A stretch of 24,805 nucleotides of DNA, from NCBI GenBank assembly GCA_030537695.1, contig JAUNVJ010000015.1, positions 1 to 24,805 of the forward strand, given 5' to 3'. The DNA is from Tissierellia bacterium (GTDB lineage Bacteria; Bacillota_A; Clostridia; Tissierellales; Peptoniphilaceae). Shown piece by piece: positions 16,526 through 24,578 of the stretch. The notes under the pieces are model-generated. The model was given only the letters and a program-made list of their open reading frames with translations. It was not told the origin of the DNA and searched no databases. The translations under genes and the position numbers were made by a program. Within the stretch, counting starts at the first letter, position 1. Each line of letters begins with the position of its first letter.

Positions 16526-16552
16526 ACATCGAACAAGGATTTACCTAATCTA
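16509..16552. repeat. 11-bp imperfect inverted repeat over the wecC promoter
   Basis: TAGACTAGGTA (16509-16519) pairs with TACCTAATCTA (16542-16552) with one mismatch and a 22-nt gap that contains the -10. It could be an operator, or a leader hairpin if transcription starts at the upstream -10. Confidence 0.35.
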
Positions 16553-16685
16553 GTTCTTCTCAAAAGACTTATCTGAAGAAGTAATATAATAATTTATACT
16601 AGAATGCAGGGAAGCTTTATAAGATTAAATTTGTTAATATGGGAAAGATAGAAAAGTTTTAAATAGTTTAATGGAAGAGGGAAAA

Positions 16686-17906
16686 ATGATTAATATTATT
16701 GGTTTAGGTTATATAGGTTTACCTACTGCGTTAATGTTTGCGAAAAGTGGAATAAAAGTTGTAGCTACAGATTATAACGAACAGTTGGTCCAATCTTTAA
16801 AGATGGGACATGTAACATTTGAAGAAGAAGGGTTAGAAGAGTTGTTTCACGAAGCAATTGAAAATAATATTGAATTTACAACGGAATATCAGAAAGCTGA
16901 TACCTATATAATAGCCGTGCCTACCCCGTATATTAAAAGCAGTAAAAAACTAGATCAGAAATATTTAATACAAGCAGTAGAACAAGTGCTAGATGTTGCA
17001 AATGAAAATGCGATTATAGTAGTTGAATCGACAGTTTCTCCTGGAACGATAGATAAATACGTCCGTCCTGTTATCAAAGAACGGAAATTAGTTTTAGGCA
17101 AAGATATTCATATTGTTCATGCTCCAGAGAGAATTATACCAGGAAATATGATCTATGAGCTAGAGCATAATTCAAGAACTATTGGTGCTGATGATATCAA
17201 AATTGGCGAAGTCATTAAAGCCCTTTATGCTCGCTTTTGTAAAGGTGAAATCATAATAACAGATATTCGTTCAGCTGAAATGTCAAAAGTGATAGAAAAT
17301 ACATATCGTGATATTAATATTGCTTTTGCAAATGAATTGGCAAAAATATGTAGATCTAATAATATGGATGTATATGAAATTATTAGGATAGCTAATAAGC
17401 ATCCTAGAGTTAATATATTGCAACCAGGACCTGGAGTAGGAGGTCATTGTATATCCGTAGACCCTTGGTTCCTCGTAGGCGATTATCCTGATCTTACGAA
17501 CTTAATATTGACCGCCAGGAAAGTGAATGACTCAATGCCAACATTTGTTTTAGGAAGAATCAGAGATGTGATGAGAGACCATGAAGTATCAGATATAACA
17601 AAAGTTGGCCTTTATGGTCTCACTTATAAAGAAAATGTTGATGATGTAAGGGAAAGTCCTACCCTACAATTATTAAAAAAAATGGATGAGCATTTAGCCT
17701 TTGGTGTAAAAGTCTACGATCCTTTCATCAAAGAGAGGATCGTAGATAATCAATATTTTGATTTCGATGATTTTCTGAATGATATTGATATTTTAGTTAT
17801 CATGATTGCCCATGATCATATTGTTAATAATCTAGAAAAAATATCTAAAAAGATAATACTTGATACTAAAAATATTTGTAAAAATGAAAATGTTCATAAA
17901 CTCTAG
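16686..17906 (+). CDS. wecC: UDP-N-acetyl-D-mannosamine dehydrogenase
   Basis: Oxidises UDP-ManNAc to UDP-ManNAcA with two NAD, supplying an acidic sugar for a surface polysaccharide. This is the UDP-glucose/GDP-mannose dehydrogenase family. The N-terminal Rossmann loop is GLGYIG (6-11), followed by IAVPTPY, ESTVSPGT and HAPERIIPGNM, then the central helix region EMSKVIENTYRDINIAFANEL. The catalytic Cys255 is in PGVGGHCISVDPWFLVGDYP, very like WecC and less like UDP-glucose dehydrogenase. GLTYKENVDDVRESPTL marks the C-terminal domain. About 406 aa. The start is taken at ATG 16686, preceded by GAAGAGGG; an ATG at 16671 has no site. The product fits wecB directly downstream. Codon use is AT-rich. 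Confidence 0.9.
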   Translation: MINIIGLGYIGLPTALMFAKSGIKVVATDYNEQLVQSLKMGHVTFEEEGLEELFHEAIENNIEFTTEYQKADTYIIAVPTPYIKSSKKLDQKYLIQAVEQVLDVANENAIIVVESTVSPGTIDKYVRPVIKERKLVLGKDIHIVHAPERIIPGNMIYELEHNSRTIGADDIKIGEVIKALYARFCKGEIIITDIRSAEMSKVIENTYRDINIAFANELAKICRSNNMDVYEIIRIANKHPRVNILQPGPGVGGHCISVDPWFLVGDYPDLTNLILTARKVNDSMPTFVLGRIRDVMRDHEVSDITKVGLYGLTYKENVDDVRESPTLQLLKKMDEHLAFGVKVYDPFIKERIVDNQYFDFDDFLNDIDILVIMIAHDHIVNNLEKISKKIILDTKNICKNENVHKL

Positions 17907-17924
17907 AAAAAGGTTAGGGATAAA

Positions 17925-19031
17925 ATGAAGAAAGTTATGGTAGTTTTTGGTACGAGGCCAGAAGCGATAAAAATGTGTCCACTAATTAAAGAATTGAAAG
18001 ATAGAAAAGAACTTAAAACAATTGTATGTGTAACGGGTCAACATAAAGAGATGTTAGATCAAGTATTGGAAACGTTTAAAATTGTACCTGAATATAATTT
18101 ATCCATAATGAAAGAAAAACAGACACTATTTGATGTTACGACCAATATCTTAAATCGTATAAAAAAAGTATTAGAACAAGAAAATCCAGATATAGTTCTT
18201 GTTCATGGTGACACATCAACTACATTTGCAACAGCTCTCGCCAGTTATTATTTACAAATACCGATTGGTCATGTGGAAGCTGGATTGCGGACATATAATA
18301 TTTATTCGCCTTATCCAGAAGAGTTTAATAGACAAGCAGTGGGATTGTTAGCTGAATATCATTTTTCTCCTACAGATCAAGCTAGAAGTTATTTAATAAA
18401 GGAAGGTAAAGATCCTTCTAAAATCTATATTACTGGAAATACTGCTATAGATGCACTAAAAACAACTGTTACGGATGATTATAATCATCCGTATCTAGAT
18501 TGGGCTTCTGATAGTAAATTAATAATGATAACTGCTCATCGAAGAGAAAATCTAGGGGAACCTATGATAAATATGTTTTCAGCAATTAAGAAAATTATTG
18601 ATGATAATAAAGATGTAAAAGCAATATATCCTATACACATGAATCCTAAAGTTAGAGAAGTAGCTAGTCGTGTTTTTGGGACTTGCGATAGAATCAAGAT
18701 AATTGAGCCTTTGCCAGTGCTAGATTTCCATAATTTTTTAGCTCGCTCATATATTATAATAACAGATAGTGGTGGGATACAAGAAGAAGCTCCAAGTCTA
18801 GGGAAACCGGTATTAGTGATGCGTGATACGACTGAAAGGCCTGAAGGTGTAGCGGCTGGAACGTTAAAATTAGTTGGAGTTGAAGAAGAGAATATATATA
18901 ACGAAATAGATAATCTATTGCGAAATAAATCAGAGTATCAAAAAATGAGCATGGCATCTAATCCGTACGGTGATGGAATGGCATCGAAAAGAATAGCTGA
19001 TATTATAGCGATAGGGAAAGTAATCGATTGA
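17925..19031 (+). CDS. wecB: UDP-N-acetylglucosamine 2-epimerase, non-hydrolysing
   Basis: Interconverts UDP-GlcNAc and UDP-ManNAc in the cytoplasm, giving the substrate of the dehydrogenase encoded just upstream. Motifs in order: FGTRPEAIKM (8-17), VTGQHKEM, HGDTSTT (94-100), HVEAGLRT (117-123), PYPEEFNR, TAHRREN, and near the end DSGGIQEEAPSLGKP with RDTTERPEG. These match the bacterial WecB/MnaA family, and 368 aa is normal. The start ATG follows a weak AGG/AGGGA site, 18 nt after wecC. It belongs to the same AT-rich, AGA-rich segment as its neighbours. Confidence 0.94.
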   Translation: MKKVMVVFGTRPEAIKMCPLIKELKDRKELKTIVCVTGQHKEMLDQVLETFKIVPEYNLSIMKEKQTLFDVTTNILNRIKKVLEQENPDIVLVHGDTSTTFATALASYYLQIPIGHVEAGLRTYNIYSPYPEEFNRQAVGLLAEYHFSPTDQARSYLIKEGKDPSKIYITGNTAIDALKTTVTDDYNHPYLDWASDSKLIMITAHRRENLGEPMINMFSAIKKIIDDNKDVKAIYPIHMNPKVREVASRVFGTCDRIKIIEPLPVLDFHNFLARSYIIITDSGGIQEEAPSLGKPVLVMRDTTERPEGVAAGTLKLVGVEEENIYNEIDNLLRNKSEYQKMSMASNPYGDGMASKRIADIIAIGKVID

Positions 19032-19059
19032 TGATCAATGGATTGCAGAGGATTTTAGA

Positions 19060-20181
19060 ATGAAAGTATGTATTATTAGAAATGCTGAAAGCAGAACAAA
19101 TGCATCAATAATGAGAGTTTTAGATGCGTTACTTACAAGTGGAAGAGAATGTATTTTATTGACTAGAACCCGAGAAGTAAGTAGTAAAAAAGTGCAGAAA
19201 AAGAAGTTTAGATTTAAAGATCATGAAATTGATGAATATGAAATTGGAATAAAAGCAAAACCAGAAAGTGGACTGAAAAATATTCATCAATTAGTTACTT
19301 ATCAGTTTGCTGTATTTCGTTGGCTAATAAAAAATAAAAATAAATATGATATAATTCACAGTTATGATCTAGATAGTGGAATACCAACTTGTATTGTATC
19401 TAAAATTATAAAGAAAAAGTATATTTATCATATAGCTGACTTTTATGTGGATAGTCGTGGATCTATACCTCATTTTTTAAAACATTTTGTAAGAAAATTA
19501 GAATTCGCAGTTATTAATAGGGCCGAAGCAACAATAATTTGTACTGAGAAGAGAAAAAGACAAATTAAAGGGAGTAAAGCCAAGAAATTAGTAGTGGTAC
19601 ATAATGTACCGGTCTTCGAAAATCAAATCGAAGTATTATCTAATGAAGACCATGGCTTGCGTTGCACCTACGTTGGTAACCTTTCAGAAAGTCGTTTCAT
19701 TCTACAAGTTTTAAATGTATTCAGAAAACATCCAGATATTAACTTGGAAATTGCTGGTTTAGGAGCTTTGGAAGATGAGGTTATTAGGGCCTCTCAACAA
19801 TGCAAAAACATTAAATTTTATGGAAAGATGGATTATGATAAAACCTTTATATTATATCAAAATAGCGATCTAATGTTTGCCATATATGATCCTAAGGTGG
19901 AGAATCATAAATATTGTGCACCGAATAAGCTTTATGAAGCAATGAAAGTTGGGAAGCCATTGATTGTAGCAAAGGGGACTGGGGTTGATGAAATAGTAGA
20001 AGAGGAAAATATGGGGCAGATAATAAACTATAATGAATCAGAATTTGAAGAGTTACTGATAAAAATAAGAGATAATCCGAAATATTTAAGCATTTGGTCA
20101 AATAATGCAAAGAAAGCGTATGAAAAATATTCTTGGGAAGAAATGAGAAGTCGGATTATTAAACTCTATGATGACATATAA
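19060..20181 (+). CDS. Glycosyltransferase, GT4 family (GT-B fold)
   Basis: Probably transfers a sugar from a nucleotide donor to a polysaccharide or lipid-linked intermediate on the cytoplasmic side. The N-lobe begins MKVCIIRNAESRTNASIMR and is not highly conserved. The C-lobe is recognisable: CTYVGNLSESR (202-212), LEIAGLGALEDEV, IKFYGKMDYD and the donor-binding segment PNKLYEAMKVGKP (288-300) with Glu293, then GVDEIVEEENMG. The gene is third after wecC and wecB with a 28-nt gap, so the donor may be UDP-ManNAc(A), but this is inference from position. AGAGGA precedes the ATG by 7 nt. Arginine codons are mainly AGA, unlike the aro genes, which use CGN often. Confidence 0.85.
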   Translation: MKVCIIRNAESRTNASIMRVLDALLTSGRECILLTRTREVSSKKVQKKKFRFKDHEIDEYEIGIKAKPESGLKNIHQLVTYQFAVFRWLIKNKNKYDIIHSYDLDSGIPTCIVSKIIKKKYIYHIADFYVDSRGSIPHFLKHFVRKLEFAVINRAEATIICTEKRKRQIKGSKAKKLVVVHNVPVFENQIEVLSNEDHGLRCTYVGNLSESRFILQVLNVFRKHPDINLEIAGLGALEDEVIRASQQCKNIKFYGKMDYDKTFILYQNSDLMFAIYDPKVENHKYCAPNKLYEAMKVGKPLIVAKGTGVDEIVEEENMGQIINYNESEFEELLIKIRDNPKYLSIWSNNAKKAYEKYSWEEMRSRIIKLYDDI

Positions 20182-20220
20182 AAAAAGATAACGAAGATTT
20201 TCTTCGTTATCTTTTTTTTT
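20181..20220. terminator. Bidirectional terminator between the two glycosyltransferase genes
   Basis: A 17-bp stem (20181-20197 with 20201-20217, core GATAACGAAGA / TCTTCGTTATC), loop TTT, long A run left and T run right. It serves the GT4 gene (plus) and the GT2 gene (minus), which converge here. Confidence 0.93.
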
Positions 20221-20227
20221 GCTTCAA

Positions 20228-21151
20228 TTAGATACCCTCATCAAGATAGCGATTAATTTTTTTATAAGTAGTTAAATAAATAACTGCTTCTTTCAAACAA
20301 GTGATTGGCGATGCAAAGAAAGCGATGATGGAGTAGTAGAAAAAGCCCCAATACATACCATTTCTTTTATAAGCAACAGCGAGTACGGCGTAATGGCGCA
20401 TTCGAACGAATCGTTTTTGATGGGCGTCGAGTATATCGAAATACTGTTTTTTATACTCGTAAAGAATCCGTTCTCCAAGGATCTTATTTCGACCGGTTGA
20501 GATGGCCTCGTCTTTGTGGCGATAGACGATGATATCTGTTGTATTGAGATAGCCAACTTTCATACCGCTTTCAATTGTTTTTAGCATGAGATAAAACTCT
20601 TGACCCATGATGGCATCGTCGAAGCCGCCGATGGCTTTTAATTTATCTGCTTTGTACATGAAAGATGGCGTTCCAGTCGCGTGTCGCATAATATGATATT
20701 TCAACAGCTCTTCCTGTTCAAAGGACCAAATATTCGTATAGATTCTCAAATCAATGGGATTATCATTGCTGTCAACGATGAGCATATTTGAAATAGTCAT
20801 GTCGTAATCGTGTTTTTCCATAAATTCGACTTGATTTTTTACTTTATCAATTTTATATTTATCATCATCATCGAGAAAGGTAATGTATTCCCCTTTACAT
20901 TGAAAAATGCCAACATTTCGAGCAAGTGATCCCCCGAGATTGATCTCGTTTTGAATATAGACGATTCGGTCGTCATCGATACTTTCTACATAATCTTTCA
21001 CATCTTGGCGATGGGGATAATCATCGGGCGAATCATCAATGAGCATGATCTCGATATTATCATAACTTTGATTGAGTAAAGATTCCAAAGCCCGTGAAAC
21101 ATAGGGGACATCTCTTTTATATGTTGGCATTATGATAGAAACAAGTTTCAT
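20228..21151 (-). CDS. Glycosyltransferase, GT2 family (GT-A fold)
   Basis: A family 2 transferase likely acting in surface polysaccharide or teichoic acid synthesis. The N-terminal GT-A domain starts VSIIMPTYKRDVPYVSRALESLL, then IEIMLIDDSPDD, NLGGSLARNVGI and the metal/nucleotide motif FLDDDDK (DDDD at 94-97). TGTPSFMYK and AIGGFDDAIMGQEFYLML follow in the acceptor part. The C-terminus (about 265-300) is hydrophobic and aromatic (WGFFYYSIIAFFASPI), perhaps membrane-associated. Codon use resembles the aro genes (many CGA, TCG), unlike the GT4 gene it converges with, so it need not be part of the same acquisition. The donor and acceptor are unknown. The AGG site before its ATG is weak. Confidence 0.88.
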   Translation of the reverse strand: MKLVSIIMPTYKRDVPYVSRALESLLNQSYDNIEIMLIDDSPDDYPHRQDVKDYVESIDDDRIVYIQNEINLGGSLARNVGIFQCKGEYITFLDDDDKYKIDKVKNQVEFMEKHDYDMTISNMLIVDSNDNPIDLRIYTNIWSFEQEELLKYHIMRHATGTPSFMYKADKLKAIGGFDDAIMGQEFYLMLKTIESGMKVGYLNTTDIIVYRHKDEAISTGRNKILGERILYEYKKQYFDILDAHQKRFVRMRHYAVLAVAYKRNGMYWGFFYYSIIAFFASPITCLKEAVIYLTTYKKINRYLDEGI

Positions 21152-21196
21152 TCAAATACCTGCTTTCCTACTTCTTAATTGGATAGAATTATCTCT

Positions 21197-21205
21197 ATTA
21201 TATCA
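21197..21205 (-). promoter_or_regulatory. Extended -10 promoter of the GT2 gene
   Basis: On the minus strand TG-A-TATAAT is a perfect extended -10; no good -35 is present, as is common for such promoters. The leader would be about 40 nt. Confidence 0.55.
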
Positions 21206-21393
21206 AAGATACTCTTAAACTTCTATTGAATAAATAAACAGAAGAAAAAATATAATAATAGGGAGAAAAGATAGCTACTTAAATCGAAAGCTGTCGTAAA
21301 GAAAAGGCTAAAAATTCGCTTTACAGATTATTTTGAATATGTTAATATATATCTATAATGAATCGGATTTAAAACAAAGAAAAGGTAAATATA

Positions 21394-21439
21394 ATACTAA
21401 TCTTTGTTAGTATAGATGTATAATTGATAAATATATCTA
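21394..21439. repeat. Two tandem inverted repeats around a -10 element before the threonine dehydrogenase gene
   Basis: ATACTAA (21394-21400) and TTAGTAT (21407-21413) are perfectly complementary with a 6-nt loop. TAGATGTAT (21413-21421) and ATATATCTA (21431-21439) are complementary with one mismatch. The TATAAT at 21419-21424 lies between them. The arrangement suggests an operator or leader structure, but AT-rich chance matches are possible. Confidence 0.35.
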
Positions 21440-21474
21440 CAATTTCTGATAAATTCCCATAGGAAGGTGAAAGC

Positions 21475-22419
21475 ATGAAAAAGATTTTGATTACTGGAGC
21501 ATTGGGGCAGATTGGATCGGAATTGACCCTATATCTTGCAGATATCTACGGCAAGGAGAATATCATAGCAACCAATCGATCCGAAAAAAATATTGAAGCC
21601 ATTGGTGATGTTCAATTTGAAACATTGGATGTTAAAGATGGAGAGCGTTTTATGGAATTAGTCGAAAAACATAAACCAGATACTATCATTAATCTTGCGG
21701 CTATTTTATCGGCTCGAGGAGAGAAGATGCCTCAAGAGACTTGGCAAGTAAATATGGGTGGTTTGTATAATGCATTGGAAATTTGTCGTATCACAGGTGC
21801 TAAGCTATTTACACCCTCTTCCATTGCGGCATTTGGTGAAGGAACGCCATTGGATCATACCCCACAAGATACCATTCAACGTCCCGATACTATGTATGGA
21901 GTGACGAAAGTTGCCGGTGAAAATCTTTGCGATTATTATTATAAGCGTTTTGGAGTTGATTGCCGCGGCGTCCGCTATCCAGGTATTATTTCCTACACCA
22001 CTTTACCGGGAGAAGGTACCACAGATTATGCAGTTCACATTTTCTATGAAGCGATAAAAAATAAAAAATACACTTCCTATATTGATGAAGGAACTAAAAT
22101 GGATATGATGTATATGCCAGATGCATTAAAAGCAGTTGTCGATCTTATGGAAGCAGATCCTGATTCCTTAAAACATCGAAATGCTTTTAATATTACTGCC
22201 ATGAGTTTGGCACCAGAAGATCTGGACAAAGTGATTAAAAAGCATATTCCAGAATTTGAATTAGATTATGATGTCGATCCTGTTCGACAAAAAATAGCGG
22301 AATCTTGGCCAAATTCCCTGGATGATTCCTGTGCAAGAGAAGAGTGGAATTGGTCGCCAGAATATGATTTGGAAAAAATGACAGAAGATATGCTGAAAAA
22401 TCTAAAGAAAAAATTATAA
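21475..22419 (+). CDS. L-threonine 3-dehydrogenase, short-chain (SDR/epimerase-like) type
   Basis: Oxidises L-threonine with NAD to 2-amino-3-oxobutyrate, the substrate of the next gene's enzyme. The N-terminus has the Rossmann motif GALGQIG (8-14). The SDR catalytic residues are Ser115/Ser116, Tyr141 and Lys145 (YGVTK). Segments RYPGIIS, DMMYMPDAL, FNITAMSLAPEDL and a C-terminal QKIAESWPNSLDDS are hallmarks of the short-chain threonine dehydrogenases known from Cupriavidus, Flavobacterium and trypanosomes, rather than of sugar-nucleotide epimerases. It is not the zinc-dependent Tdh of E. coli. Length 314 aa is normal. AGGAAGGTG precedes the ATG, and kbl starts 12 nt after the stop. Confidence 0.9.
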   Translation: MKKILITGALGQIGSELTLYLADIYGKENIIATNRSEKNIEAIGDVQFETLDVKDGERFMELVEKHKPDTIINLAAILSARGEKMPQETWQVNMGGLYNALEICRITGAKLFTPSSIAAFGEGTPLDHTPQDTIQRPDTMYGVTKVAGENLCDYYYKRFGVDCRGVRYPGIISYTTLPGEGTTDYAVHIFYEAIKNKKYTSYIDEGTKMDMMYMPDALKAVVDLMEADPDSLKHRNAFNITAMSLAPEDLDKVIKKHIPEFELDYDVDPVRQKIAESWPNSLDDSCAREEWNWSPEYDLEKMTEDMLKNLKKKL

Positions 22420-22431
22420 TGGAGGAATCAA

Positions 22432-23616
22432 ATGAGTGTTCATGATTTAAAGACCATTGAAGAAAATGTAGAGCAATTGAAAAAAGATGGGGTCTATCGT
22501 ACATTACCAGTATTAGAAGGACCCAATCAAGCCGAGATCCTATTGGATAATAAAGATGAAATTAATTTATCATCAAATAATTATCTAGGACTTGCTACGG
22601 ATGAACGTTTGAAAAAGGCTGCCATTGAAGCGGTAGAAAAGTATGGAGTCGGTGCCGGCGCCGTTCGTACGATTATTGGAAATATGGATCTTCATGAAAG
22701 ATTAGAGAAAGTTTTAGCCGAGTTTAAGAAAACAGAACGTGTATTCATTTATCAATCTGGCTATGATTGCAATATCGGTACGATTCAAGCGATTATGGGA
22801 AAGGAAGATTTGATTATATCCGACGAATTAAATCACGCTTCGATTATCGATGGTATTCGAATGGTAAAATCCGATAAAGCTATTTACAAACACAGTGATA
22901 TGGACGATTTAGAACGAGCTTTAAAAGAAAAACGTGGTGACTACAAGAACTGTCTTATTATCACTGATGGCGTATTTTCCATGGATGGTGACTTAGCAAA
23001 ACTTCCAGAGATTGCAGATTTAGCTGAAAAATATGACGCCATGACTTATGTTGATGATGCCCATGGCTCTGGCGTTATGGGAGATCACGGTCGAGGAACA
23101 GTCGACCATTTCGGTTTACACGATCGTATTGATTTTGTTATCGGTACTTTATCCAAAGCCGTCGGCGTTAAAGGTGGTTATGTTGCATGTAATGAGGCCG
23201 CTTATCAATGGTTAAATCACCGTGCTCGTCCCGTATTATTTAGTACGACATTATCTCCGGCAGACACTGCCGCTGCAACAAAATCCATAGAGGTTATGAT
23301 GGAGTCCGATGATTTGCAAAAGAAATTATGGGATAATGCAAAATATTTCAAGGAAAAATTAGGTAAACTAGGCTTTAATACTGGACATTCTGAAACTCCA
23401 ATCACTCCAGTTATCATTGGGGAAGAAGCAAAGTCCATGGAATTTTCTAAGAAATTACAAGAAAATGGCGTATTTACTTCAGCCATAGTTTTCCCAACAG
23501 TACCGAAAGGAACCGGACGAGTTCGCTGTATGGTGACGGCAGGGCATACAAAAGATCAATTGGATCGAGCCGTTGAAATTTTTGAAAAAGTTGGAAAAGA
23601 AATGGGAATTTTATAA
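22432..23616 (+). CDS. kbl: Glycine C-acetyltransferase (2-amino-3-ketobutyrate CoA ligase)
   Basis: A PLP enzyme of the alpha-oxoamine synthase family that splits 2-amino-3-oxobutyrate with CoA into glycine and acetyl-CoA, completing threonine breakdown. Visible are NNYLGLA (49-55), [11 protein letters not shown] (109-119), [11 protein letters not shown] with PLP-stacking His136, [11 protein letters not shown] (207-217, Asp208 and His211), and the PLP Schiff-base lysine Lys242 in [23 protein letters not shown] and the C-terminal [11 protein letters not shown] also match Kbl. 394 aa, normal. Closely related enzymes (BioF, HemA) are less likely given the threonine dehydrogenase directly upstream. 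GGAGGA lies 5 nt before the ATG. Confidence 0.93.
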   Translation: MSVHDLKTIEENVEQLKKDGVYRTLPVLEGPNQAEILLDNKDEINLSSNNYLGLATDERLKKAAIEAVEKYGVGAGAVRTIIGNMDLHERLEKVLAEFKKTERVFIYQSGYDCNIGTIQAIMGKEDLIISDELNHASIIDGIRMVKSDKAIYKHSDMDDLERALKEKRGDYKNCLIITDGVFSMDGDLAKLPEIADLAEKYDAMTYVDDAHGSGVMGDHGRGTVDHFGLHDRIDFVIGTLSKAVGVKGGYVACNEAAYQWLNHRARPVLFSTTLSPADTAAATKSIEVMMESDDLQKKLWDNAKYFKEKLGKLGFNTGHSETPITPVIIGEEAKSMEFSKKLQENGVFTSAIVFPTVPKGTGRVRCMVTAGHTKDQLDRAVEIFEKVGKEMGIL

Positions 23617-23620
23617 TTAG

Positions 23621-23646
23621 AAAAGCGGGGAGACCCGCTTTTTTTT
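23621..23646 (+). terminator. Terminator of the threonine dehydrogenase-kbl operon
   Basis: Stem AAAAGCGGG (23621-23629) / CCCGCTTTT (23634-23642), loop GAGA, followed by more T. It starts 4 nt after the kbl stop. Confidence 0.93.
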
Positions 23647-23684
23647 GTTAGTAAAATTACACATATGGCGTTTAAAACAATCTA

Positions 23685-23693
23685 TGATATAAT
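23685..23693 (+). promoter_or_regulatory. Extended -10 promoter of the kinase-like gene
   Basis: TG-A-TATAAT with no clear -35. The start would be near 23700, giving a very short leader that begins at the AGGTGA ribosome site. Confidence 0.5.
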
Positions 23694-23711
23694 AATTATT
23701 AGGTGAAGACC

Positions 23712-24578
23712 ATGATAAAACTCAAAGATATACACTATTTCAAAGATAAAAAGATTATAAATATAAAAAAGGAAGAGGACAAAATTCTTGTAGATACTCC
23801 AGATAAAAAGTACAAGATTGTCCCATATGATCGTGATTTCCATCCTCTATTGGAATCAAAAAAAGAATGGTTCGATCATTTGCAATCGATGGAATCGTCG
23901 ATAGTACCCATTGAGGAAGTCTCAACAATGGGCGAGAACTCTTATTATATTAAAGAATGCGTTGAAGATGTGAAGTATCAACTAACACAAGAAGAGCAAT
24001 TTCTTTACGGAATCCAATTTGGTAAATTTTTACATGAATTTCACAAAGAAAATTTAATGCAAGATGCAGGTTTTTGGTCGACGGTTTATAATTATAAAAT
24101 CAATATGGTCGATCATGAATACGGTCTTGGAAATTACCGCGGAAGTTTAGACTATATGGTCTGGGATTATATTAGAAACAATAAGTATCTTATATCCCAT
24201 CGGCCGTGGACAAATATTTTATATCTCAGATCTTTTCACGATATTTCCATTACGCGAGATGGGCGATTTGAATTCGATTTATTTAATCAATCCTATAAAG
24301 CGGATCCCTATTTTGAATTTCGAAATATAAATATTCGCCATTATAAGATCGAGTACTTTATAATAGGAATTTTAAAAGGATACTTTAACCGAATCCCGCG
24401 AAATTTCTACAAAGTATTGGCTTTATACACATTGGTTGAAGCCTGGGGGAATTCATTTGTGGAATATGAACCCTATGAGGATGTCGTTCATATGAAAACA
24501 GAAGAACTAGTCGAGGAATACGATCATTTTTCAACCGTCATACCGAAATGGATGAGGGAGGTAGATTATGAAGTTTAA
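23712..24578 (+). CDS. Degenerate phosphotransferase-fold protein (APH/choline-kinase-like), probable pseudokinase
   Basis: 288 aa. The overall plan matches clostridial aminoglycoside-phosphotransferase-family proteins: an N-lobe with a possible ATP lysine in KKYKIV, the helix YGIQFGKFLHEFHK (99-112), FDLFNQSYKADPYFEFRNI (188-206), which resembles the IDFNRYDFGDPWEEFNRI segment of that family, and a C-terminal RIPRNFYKVLALYTL helix. Where active members have HGDYHIGN, this protein reads LYLRSFHD (170-177): the catalytic Asp is replaced by Leu172 and the metal Asn by Asp177, while the later metal Asp (Asp189) is kept. Phosphotransfer is therefore doubtful; a binding or sensory role is possible. 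Family assignment is from memory. The ATG at 23712 follows AGGTGA by 5 nt; an in-frame GTG at 23703 lies inside that site. It overlaps the next gene by 11 nt. Confidence 0.65.
   Translation: MIKLKDIHYFKDKKIINIKKEEDKILVDTPDKKYKIVPYDRDFHPLLESKKEWFDHLQSMESSIVPIEEVSTMGENSYYIKECVEDVKYQLTQEEQFLYGIQFGKFLHEFHKENLMQDAGFWSTVYNYKINMVDHEYGLGNYRGSLDYMVWDYIRNNKYLISHRPWTNILYLRSFHDISITRDGRFEFDLFNQSYKADPYFEFRNINIRHYKIEYFIIGILKGYFNRIPRNFYKVLALYTLVEAWGNSFVEYEPYEDVVHMKTEELVEEYDHFSTVIPKWMREVDYEV

Larger units (their letters stand above)
16182..16685. other. Noncoding divergent region between the aro operon and wecC
   Basis: About 500 bp, very AT-rich, with no open frame I can support. It holds the aro promoter (minus), plus-strand extended -10 elements TGATATAAT at 16282-16290 and 16356-16364, an inverted repeat at 16329-16352, a small hairpin CTTGTT / AACAAG (16457-16473, no T run), and the best wecC promoter at 16497-16525 with an overlapping inverted repeat. 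No riboswitch or T-box is recognised. Confidence 0.6.
21152..21474. other. Noncoding divergent region upstream of the threonine degradation operon
   Basis: About 320 bp without a supportable gene. It holds the GT2 promoter (minus), a possible plus-strand -10 TATAAT at 21354-21359 with TTGAAT 15 bp upstream, a second TATAAT at 21419-21424, and two inverted repeats near the latter. I looked for a glycine riboswitch and saw no matching core. Confidence 0.55.

Noticed and set aside
16671..16685. ATG at 16671 as wecC start
   Set aside because: There is no purine-rich site before it, and the Rossmann motif normally begins within the first residues, as with ATG 16686.
21240..21474. Glycine riboswitch upstream of the threonine operon
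   Set aside because: The conserved GGAGAG...CCG and downstream GG core elements were not found in the right arrangement.
23703..23711. GTG start for the kinase-like gene
   Set aside because: The GTG is part of the AGGTGA ribosome site that fits the ATG at 23712.
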